13,095 bases of DNA, from NCBI GenBank assembly GCA_964003245.1, contig CAXFIU010000038.1:1-13095 (forward strand), in the 5' to 3' direction. Numbering within the stretch: the first letter of the stretch is position 1; every line of letters begins with the position of its first letter. Under the pieces are notes generated by a model. The model did no database searches. It was not told the origin of the DNA and saw only the letters and a program-made list of their open reading frames with translations. Below are positions 7,602 to 13,095 of the stretch, piece by piece. This DNA comes from MGIIb-O2 sp964003245 (GTDB lineage: Archaea > Thermoplasmatota > Poseidoniia > Poseidoniales > Thalassarchaeaceae). A program made the translations under genes and the position numbers.

Positions 7602-8708
7602 CTATGTTGTAAGAGTTTTCAATTCATCTTGTAAATTTGTTGCTAACCATTGATGCAAGACATTACTTCCCATTTCTGAGAGAGTAGTATTTAGAAAGGC
7701 CGCTATCAGTGAATCTTTTGCATCATCAGGACTGAATCCTCTCGCTTCTAAATAGAATAGTTGTTCTTCATCAATAGGGCCATTTGCAGTCCCATGCCCG
7801 CAACCGACGACATCATTTTCACTTACCTCTAGTTCTGGAATACTATCGGCCTCAGCTTTTTCCGAAAGTAATAGATTGTGAAATAACTGACCTGCATCGG
7901 CACCTTTAGATCCATGTGATACTCTTAACATCCCAGTCCCTATAGTTCTGCTTTTCCCACCACAAGCCGAATGCCAATCTAATCTACTGTAAGTTTCGGG
8001 TGCGTCATGGTAAATTTCAATATGATGGTCAATATGCATCTTTTCTGCCGATAATATCGACCCAAGAACTCTAAGATTGCCTCCATCTTTATCCATCATA
8101 TATCTTAAATCAGCCTTAGTTCTATCTGAACCAGAACTTATACTTCCAGCCCTTACTTGAGAATCTTTTCCAATATTAATTGCATCAACTCTGAGTAATG
8201 TTCCTCGTTTCATTTGGCCAATTACTACATCATTAATTATTGACCCTTCTCCAATATTTCCTTTACGTAACAATCCAAACCAGTCTGGTTCCCCTACAAC
8301 TAATGTGATTAATTCAAACTCACAATGTCTTCCAATTTCTATATTCAGATTTATCGATGAGTTTGCTAAACCGGAGTCAATTCTAAGAATAACTGGCTGT
8401 TCTATTATGGTATTATTCTTCACTTTAAAGGTAAACTTTGAATCTTGAGAAATCGATTCCATGAAACTCATTGATACTGGATCACTGAAATTATTTGTTT
8501 TGTTTGGATAATCTTCTTTAGTGATAATAAAGTTATCAGGGGCTTCACTTCCATCTAGGAGCGATAATTTCATCTCAGGATGTGAATAATTAGTGGGTAT
8601 TTCTCTAACCTTTCCAGTAGGGTGAACTTTTTTCCAGGGAGAGTATCTCCATAGATGATTTGCATTATCAGGTTCACACATAGATAGATACAAATCTTCT
8701 GATTTCAT
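7602..8708 (-). CDS. sufD: Fe-S cluster assembly protein SufD
   Basis: SufD is the partner of SufB in the SufBC2D scaffold complex, which builds Fe-S clusters in the cytoplasm. The 368-residue protein has the beta-helix core region followed by the diagnostic C-terminal block. This includes HIDHHIEIYHDAPETYSRLD (about 225-244), GADAGQLFHNLLLS (about 269-282), PELEV, then GCGHGTANG (302-310) and IDEEQLFYLEARG (312-324). C303 and H305 correspond to the Cys and His that in Escherichia coli SufD (C358, H360) contribute to the SufB-SufD interface where the cluster forms. The N-terminal 100 residues are divergent, as usual for SufD. The start at 8708 is an ATG 15 nt after the sufB stop, consistent with an operon. 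The core is confidently SufD and not a second SufB because it lacks the SufB N-terminal region. Confidence 0.93.
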   Translation of the reverse strand: MKSEDLYLSMCEPDNANHLWRYSPWKKVHPTGKVREIPTNYSHPEMKLSLLDGSEAPDNFIITKEDYPNKTNNFSDPVSMSFMESISQDSKFTFKVKNNTIIEQPVILRIDSGLANSSINLNIEIGRHCEFELITLVVGEPDWFGLLRKGNIGEGSIINDVVIGQMKRGTLLRVDAINIGKDSQVRAGSISSGSDRTKADLRYMMDKDGGNLRVLGSILSAEKMHIDHHIEIYHDAPETYSRLDWHSACGGKSRTIGTGMLRVSHGSKGADAGQLFHNLLLSEKAEADSIPELEVSENDVVGCGHGTANGPIDEEQLFYLEARGFSPDDAKDSLIAAFLNTTLSEMGSNVLHQWLATNLQDELKTLTT

Positions 8709-8723
8709 CTTAACAGACTCCTA

Positions 8724-10133
8724 TTAGCCGATACTTCCTTCCATTTCTAATGCCATTAGTTTATTCAATTCAACAGCATATTCCATCGGAAGTTCTCTTG
8801 TAAAAGGCTCAAAGAATCCATTTACAATAAGGGCTAATGCTTCTTCTTCTGAATGGCCCCTACTCATTAGATAAAATAATTGATTATCACTGACTTTAGA
8901 AACGCTTGCTTCATGTTCACAGCGGGCAGTAGGATTTGCAACTTCCATAGTAGGATACGTATCACTTCTGCTATTTTCATCTAGAATTAATGCATCACAG
9001 ACTACATTTAGTTTGCAGTTTTCAGCTTTCCGAGAGACTGTAACTTGCCCTCTGTAAGAACCTCTTCCTCCATCTTTACTAATTGACTTCGATAATATCT
9101 TACTGGTAGTATTGCTTGCCAAATGATGAATCTTTGCACCAGCATCTTGATGCTGTCCTGAACCAGAGTATGCTACGGAAATTACTTCAGCATGAGAACC
9201 TTCACCCTTGAGAATCACAGAAGGATATTTCATAGTTAATTTACTTCCAATATTTCCATCAACCCATTCTATCTTTGCATTTTCATGAGCGACACCTCTT
9301 TTTGTAACAAGGTTGTAAACATTAGCACTCCAATTTTGAACAGTACTGTATCTGATGTGTGCTCCAGGTAATGCTACAAGTTCTACTACTGCTGAGTGCA
9401 ATGAGTCTGTAGAGTAAGTCGGAGCTGTACAACCTTCAACATAGTGTATGCTACTTCCTTCATCAGCAATAATCAAGGTTCTTTCAAACTGACCCATATT
9501 TTTCGCATTAATTCTAAAATATGCTTGAACTGGTAATTCTACATGGACTCCTTTTGGAACATAAATAAAAGATCCACCAGACCAGACTGCAGTATTTAGT
9601 GCACTAAACTTATTATCTGAATAAGGAACTACACTACAAAACCATTTCTTAACCAGTTCTTCATGTTCTCTCAAACCACTATCCATATCTAAGAAAATAA
9701 CTCCTTGTTTTTCCAAATCTTCTCTTATTGAGTGATATACTGCCTCTGACTCATATTGAGCAGTGACTCCACTAAGCCATTTTTGTTCAGCATCAGGAAT
9801 ACCTAACCTATCAAATGTATTTCTAATATCTTCTGGAACATCATCCCAATCGTTTTCAGTAGCCTTAGATGATCTAAGGTAATAGCAAATTGATTCGAAA
9901 TCAATTTCTTCTAACATAGACATATTCCCCCAAGTCGGCATTGGCCTTTTATCAAAGTGCCTGAATGCTTTAACTCTCATCTCTGTCATCCATTCTGGTT
10001 CATTTTTTAATTCTGAGATATCTCTTACAACTTTCTCAGATAACCCAGAATCAAAACGAATAGTTGAATTTTCCGGATCATGCCATCCTGCCTTGTAGTC
10101 GCCTACAGCATCTCTTGCATCATTATCTACCAT
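8724..10133 (-). CDS. sufB: Fe-S cluster assembly scaffold SufB
   Basis: SufB accepts sulfur and, with SufC and SufD, assembles Fe-S clusters. The 469-residue length is typical. Recognisable family blocks are the N-terminal FRHFDKRPMPTWG (57-69), the central SGGSFIYVPKGV and EGCTAPTYSTDSLHSAVVEL stretch, GSGQHQDAGAKIHHLA, then CDALILDENSRSDTYP (379-394), ARCEHEASVSKV (403-414) and QLFYLMSRG, with the C-terminal MEYAVELNKLMALEMEGSIG. By spacing, C379 corresponds to the catalytic C405 of Escherichia coli SufB, and E406-H407-E408 to its E432-H433-E434 cluster; I aligned these from memory. The C-terminus resembles the Gram-positive and archaeal type. The gene follows sufC by 13 nt and precedes sufD by 15 nt. 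No cysteine desulfurase (SufS) is in the window, so the sulfur source is encoded elsewhere. Confidence 0.97.
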   Translation of the reverse strand: MVDNDARDAVGDYKAGWHDPENSTIRFDSGLSEKVVRDISELKNEPEWMTEMRVKAFRHFDKRPMPTWGNMSMLEEIDFESICYYLRSSKATENDWDDVPEDIRNTFDRLGIPDAEQKWLSGVTAQYESEAVYHSIREDLEKQGVIFLDMDSGLREHEELVKKWFCSVVPYSDNKFSALNTAVWSGGSFIYVPKGVHVELPVQAYFRINAKNMGQFERTLIIADEGSSIHYVEGCTAPTYSTDSLHSAVVELVALPGAHIRYSTVQNWSANVYNLVTKRGVAHENAKIEWVDGNIGSKLTMKYPSVILKGEGSHAEVISVAYSGSGQHQDAGAKIHHLASNTTSKILSKSISKDGGRGSYRGQVTVSRKAENCKLNVVCDALILDENSRSDTYPTMEVANPTARCEHEASVSKVSDNQLFYLMSRGHSEEEALALIVNGFFEPFTRELPMEYAVELNKLMALEMEGSIG

Positions 10134-10146
10134 TTTTAATCCCTCG

Positions 10147-10911
10147 CTAATCTTCCGATTTTCCTTCTAACCAATCGTATCCTCTTTCTTCTAATTCTAG
10201 GGCTAGTTCAGGTCCTCCGGTTTTCACAATCTTGCCTGAAATTAGAACATGTATTTTGTCAGGTTTGACATGTTCAAGGATTCTTGAGTAATGTGTAATT
10301 ATTAAAGCCCCAGAATCAGTTCCTCTGATGGCGGCATTAATTCCCTTGGCTACGGTTCTAATTCCGTCAATATCCAATCCTGAGTCTGTTTCGTCTAGAA
10401 TTGCTAATTTTGGTTTCATAAGCATGAGTTGTAATATCTCAAATCTCTTTTTCTCTCCACCACTAAAACCATCATTTACATATCTTCCAAGGAAAGACGA
10501 AGGAATATCTAATTCTTTCATAGATTCTTTCAATTTATTTCTAAATTCCTTTCCTTTGGCAGCTTCTTCTCCAAGGGTGGCTGCTACAGACTTCCTTAGG
10601 AAGTTGCCAACTTGGAGTCCAGGGACCGCTTGTGGATATTGAAATGATAAGAAAACTCCTTCTCTTGCTCTTTCCCATGGTTCCATTTCTAACAAGTCTT
10701 TATCATTTAATTCTACAGACCCACTTTCTACTTCATAGTCCGGATGACCCATTATGATATTCGCAGTTGTTGTTTTCCCACTTCCATTTCTGCCCATGAT
10801 GGCATGTATTTCTCCAGGTTTTATTTCTAAATTAATACCTTTAAGTATAGATGTTTCACCTATACATGCGTATAAATTTTCGATTTTTAACAATGTTGAA
10901 CCATTAGTCAT
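10147..10911 (-). CDS. sufC: Fe-S assembly ATPase SufC
   Basis: SufC is the cytoplasmic ABC-type ATPase whose dimer drives conformational change of SufB-SufD. Numbered from the ATG at 10911 it has 254 residues, the normal family size. Motifs are Walker A GRNGSGKTT (40-48), Q-loop FQYP (90-93), signature FSGGEKKR (149-156), Walker B with the SufC hallmark LDETDSGLDID (172-182) and switch His in THYSR (206-210). There are no membrane segments, as expected. The frame also opens at an ATG at 10980, which would add 23 residues of basic, unconserved-looking sequence. I prefer 10911 because a TATA-like box sits within that extension at 10949-10954 and the family starts at this point. First gene of sufC-sufB-sufD and the zinc-ribbon gene, divergent from the Nfu-like gene. 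Confidence 0.96.
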   Translation of the reverse strand: MTNGSTLLKIENLYACIGETSILKGINLEIKPGEIHAIMGRNGSGKTTTANIIMGHPDYEVESGSVELNDKDLLEMEPWERAREGVFLSFQYPQAVPGLQVGNFLRKSVAATLGEEAAKGKEFRNKLKESMKELDIPSSFLGRYVNDGFSGGEKKRFEILQLMLMKPKLAILDETDSGLDIDGIRTVAKGINAAIRGTDSGALIITHYSRILEHVKPDKIHVLISGKIVKTGGPELALELEERGYDWLEGKSED

Positions 10912-10948
10912 GCCGTAACCTGACTTATCGTAAGAGTCCCCCCTTTTG

Positions 10949-10954
10949 AATAAA
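10949..10954 (-). promoter_or_regulatory. Candidate TATA box of the suf operon
   Basis: Reads TTTATT on the minus strand, within CATTTATTC. A start site about 25 nt downstream (near 10926) would give a leader of about 15 nt before the ATG at 10911. Its presence supports the shorter SufC start. Confidence 0.4.
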
Positions 10955-11037
10955 TGCTTTTGACCGAACAAATTTCTCATAATGGCATCATTAATCTTCG
11001 GGCACCCTAAAGTGAGGGGGCATCTTCGCAGTAACTA

Positions 11038-11535
11038 ATGGACGACAACTCCGGTAACAAATTACCTCTTACTGAAGGTTTGTCTGAATCATATAGAAAA
11101 CAGATTGAAGAAGTAATGAGAGAAGAAGCTATGCGTCGTATTTCCGAGGCCCATTCTCCAGAAGAATTAGAAAGATTGCGTAAATTGTCTTTAGTCAAAT
11201 TATTTGAATCGAATGACTCAGATTTAATTCCAGCCTTAATGTCTAGATTAGGGGTGGTTCGAGCTGCACTAGATGGTCATGGAGGTGGTCTATTAGTTAG
11301 TTCAGCAGAAATTGAGAAAAATAATATTGGAAATAAGGTTTTATCTCTAATTTTAGACTTAGATGGGGCTTGTGTTTCTTGTGGGGCTGCCCCTGGAACT
11401 CTCAAAGGAATTCAGGATGATTTGTTGATGGACAAAGAAGTTATTTCTGTTCGATTTTCGATAGCTATGCTGGAATGGTTTGATGAGATACAAAAGGAGT
11501 TTGTATTAAAATTCGGGGGCGTAGTTTTCGTCTAG
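11038..11535 (+). CDS. NifU C-terminal (Nfu)-like Fe-S carrier protein
   Basis: A 165-residue protein. Residues about 66-140 match the NifU C-terminal domain: LGVVRAALDGHGGGLLV (71-87), the conserved GACVSCGAAPGTLKGI (110-125) with the C112-x2-C115 cluster ligands, and the following helix and strand ending in VISVRF. Nfu proteins hold a [4Fe-4S] cluster bridging two subunits and pass it from the SUF scaffold to client enzymes. Residues 1-65 form a charged, probably helical extension (EEVMREEAMRRISEA, SPEELERLRKL), and residues 141-165 form an extra tail ending in GGVVFV. Neither is part of the basic domain, which is usually about 75-90 residues alone. The ATG at 11038 is the first start after an in-frame TAA at 11032. 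The gene diverges from sufC with a short gap, which supports a shared Fe-S role and perhaps joint regulation. It ends in a CTAG shared with the convergent maf-like gene. Confidence 0.85.
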   Translation: MDDNSGNKLPLTEGLSESYRKQIEEVMREEAMRRISEAHSPEELERLRKLSLVKLFESNDSDLIPALMSRLGVVRAALDGHGGGLLVSSAEIEKNNIGNKVLSLILDLDGACVSCGAAPGTLKGIQDDLLMDKEVISVRFSIAMLEWFDEIQKEFVLKFGGVVFV

Positions 11536-12161
11536 TTCATCTTTCCAAGCTCATTTATTGCCTTCTTTGAAAAACCTAGGACTGTAACCTCATCTCCTTC
11601 AATAATTTTTGTATATTTACCTGCATGTCCAGCAAGATCATAACCTCCTGCTTTCCCAATCCAAGAGTCACTTTCAACTAACTTGATTATATCTTCTTCG
11701 TTTAAATCATCAAATTCAACAATCGCATAATCAGTCCAAATTTTATATCTCCATTTAGAAGATATTTTTTCATATTTTTCATCATCTTGGACCAGAATTG
11801 CAGTTGAAGACCAGACCCTATGCCTTTTCCCAGACAGTCTGAGTAACATATTAGTTGCCATGAACCTGTCTTCTGGTTTCCCTAATGCTATTTTTTCATC
11901 ACCCGGTGATTCAACTAATGTATCTGAGACAATTATTACATTAGGAATCTCAAGATTCTCTGATTCATTAATACTCCATTCTAAAGCGGCAGATTCTACT
12001 TTTGAAAAACAAATTTCTATTGATTGTTGTTCAACACTTTTATTCTTCTCGATACCCATTTCTTCACTTAGGAGAGGTATACAGCTAATTTCTATATTTT
12101 CAAAGTGCTCATTTAACCAAGTTAATCTTCTCTGGGAAGCAGATGCAAGCAATACTCGCAT
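11532..12161 (-). CDS. Maf-family nucleoside triphosphate pyrophosphatase
   Basis: Maf proteins hydrolyse non-canonical or modified nucleoside triphosphates (for example dTTP, UTP or methylated bases) to the monophosphate, cleaning the nucleotide pool. The 209-residue length and the motifs fit: LLASASQRR (4-12), VSDTLVE with the probable catalytic D80 (78-84), LGKPEDRFMA (93-102), LSGKRHRVWSSTA (109-121), and GKAGGYDLAGHAGKYTKIIE (169-188) ending in the TVLGF strand. The usual SPRR is SQRR here, a mild change. The insert between residues 60 and 78 makes it slightly longer than many Maf proteins. Which substrate it prefers cannot be told. The ATG at 12161 follows the upstream gene's stop by 8 nt, with a GGTGAG ribosome-binding-like sequence close to the start, so the two are probably one transcript. 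Confidence 0.9.
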   Translation of the reverse strand: MRVLLASASQRRLTWLNEHFENIEISCIPLLSEEMGIEKNKSVEQQSIEICFSKVESAALEWSINESENLEIPNVIIVSDTLVESPGDEKIALGKPEDRFMATNMLLRLSGKRHRVWSSTAILVQDDEKYEKISSKWRYKIWTDYAIVEFDDLNEEDIIKLVESDSWIGKAGGYDLAGHAGKYTKIIEGDEVTVLGFSKKAINELGKMN

Positions 12162-12169
12162 ACTCTCAC

Positions 12170-13095
12170 CTATAAAGAAATTCTATTCTCACAAATAGGG
12201 CATTTTATCATCTTCAGATCTGTTGAAACTTCAAATCTTGCAGAACAATCAGGACATATAATGATTCGATTAATTTGTGGCATATCTGCTATGTCTCCTA
12301 GAGGTGGTAAAGGAATAGTTTGTGGAGGAGACTCAATTACTCGCTCATCCAATTGATTAGAAATCTTACGACTATTTCTTCTTTGCTTTCTAAGATTGGA
12401 CGTGCCATCCATCTCTTCATCAATTAATTCAATTTCAGAGGACTTAATTTCCAGATCTGTTGGCTCTACGATATCTACAACATTTTCTTCCAAAATAATA
12501 TTTCCAGTTGCGACTCTTCTTCTTTTCCTACCTGCCCATTTTACGGCTCTTAATGACATTGTAGTAAGTACCAATAAACATAGTAATAGAACAGTGATTG
12601 ATATTCCTGCCATTAGGATTCCAAAATTTTGTTCATCTAGTCCAAGATAGATTCTCATCTCATCAAGTAAATTTAATTCTCCTCTATCTGGGTCACTGTC
12701 ATCAATTAAAGATCTTATCTCCCAGCCATATATTTCATTCCAACTTAGAATAATTGTTTGGTCGCTTAGAGGGCTTCTATCAACAGATGAAAGATGGTTT
12801 TTACCAGTTGTAATTCTATCTGAAAGTCCTATCCATTCTTCTCCTAGAGTTGGATTGATCATACCATATTGTATCTGGCTGCCAGTAGGACCCACAAAAT
12901 CATAAAAAATCTGTATCCCTAAGTGGGTCTCAGTCATTTGAATATTACCAATTCCTTTTGAAGATATTTCGACACTGAGATTTTCCAATACTGTCATAGT
13001 CGAATCAGTCACCTTCGAAACTAATTTAGATTCTGCATCTGCCCCTTCTTTCCAAACAGAATAGATATAATCTCTATCGTCATGTGTAATTACTG
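12170..13095 (-). CDS. Single-pass membrane protein with C-terminal zinc ribbon (5' end beyond window)
   Basis: The frame is open to the window edge and a start codon need not be in view, so this is a 5'-truncated gene; the GTG at 13012 is probably internal. The visible part begins with about 150 residues of alternating strand-like, Trp- and Tyr-containing segments (such as DYIYSVWKEG and IILSWNEIYGWEI). These suggest an external beta-propeller or beta-sandwich domain. One transmembrane helix follows (about 12554-12628), then the basic stop-transfer RKRRR. A low-complexity acidic and Arg/Ser-rich cytoplasmic linker comes next, and the protein ends with a zinc ribbon CPDC-x14-CPIC. Topology is therefore outside sensor or binding domain, membrane, inside metal-binding tail. 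Function unknown; it is not recognised as a named family. It is co-transcribed with the Maf gene. Confidence 0.8.
   Translation of the reverse strand, partial: VITHDDRDYIYSVWKEGADAESKLVSKVTDSTMTVLENLSVEISSKGIGNIQMTETHLGIQIFYDFVGPTGSQIQYGMINPTLGEEWIGLSDRITTGKNHLSSVDRSPLSDQTIILSWNEIYGWEIRSLIDDSDPDRGELNLLDEMRIYLGLDEQNFGILMAGISITVLLLCLLVLTTMSLRAVKWAGRKRRRVATGNIILEENVVDIVEPTDLEIKSSEIELIDEEMDGTSNLRKQRRNSRKISNQLDERVIESPPQTIPLPPLGDIADMPQINRIIICPDCSARFEVSTDLKMIKCPICENRISL

Noticed and set aside
10328..10642. Open plus-strand frame of 104 codons
   Set aside because: It is antisense to the SufC motifs, which are clearly the coding strand.
11860..12198. Open plus-strand frame of 112 codons
   Set aside because: It is antisense to the Maf-family gene, whose motifs run without interruption.
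12170..13012. Treating the zinc-ribbon membrane protein as complete from GTG 13012
   Set aside because: The frame continues upstream with protein-like sequence to the window edge and there is no signal peptide after 13012, so the true start is outside the window.

Overview
The window looks like a piece of an AT-rich archaeal chromosome, most likely from a marine planktonic euryarchaeon of the Marine Group II (Poseidoniales) type. The reasons are TATA-like boxes with very short leaders, a SufC-SufB-SufD iron-sulfur operon without SufA or SufE, very large secreted PKD-repeat proteins, and tightly packed genes. The lineage is inferred from style and gene content, not from a marker gene. No RNA gene, CRISPR array, insertion sequence or integrase is visible, and no gene-free stretch reaches 300 bases.

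Left part (1-6631). A long minus-strand gene, cut by the left edge, encodes a secreted zinc metalloprotease (HEFQH with a downstream Glu, resembling family M30) followed by at least five PKD-like repeats. A short region with candidate promoters on both strands (about 3419-3490) separates it from a plus-strand operon of three genes. The first is a membrane-anchored glutaminyl cyclotransferase, which makes N-terminal pyroglutamate. The second is a three-helix membrane protein with an external carboxypeptidase-regulatory-like domain. The third is a thymidylate-kinase-like P-loop protein with an unusual P-loop and a C-terminal domain of about 230 residues that I do not recognise.

Middle (6628-10911). 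A minus-strand DUF2085-type membrane protein converges on the kinase gene with a 4-nt overlap. Next to it lies the suf operon, transcribed leftwards: sufC (ABC ATPase), sufB, sufD, then a 46-residue cysteine-rich zinc-ribbon protein starting at GTG that is easily missed. SufBC2D is the scaffold and ATPase complex that builds Fe-S clusters.

Right part (11038-13095). Diverging from sufC is a NifU-C-terminal (Nfu)-like protein with a CxxC motif, a probable Fe-S carrier, so both flanks of the 126-bp gap serve Fe-S metabolism. It converges with a 4-nt overlap on a Maf-type nucleotide pyrophosphatase gene. Maf sits 8 nt downstream of a single-pass membrane protein with a cytoplasmic zinc ribbon, whose 5' part lies beyond the right edge.

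The most interesting points are the overlooked zinc-ribbon microprotein in the suf operon, the kinase with a novel C-terminal domain, and the pairing of a giant secreted protease with a glutaminyl cyclotransferase.
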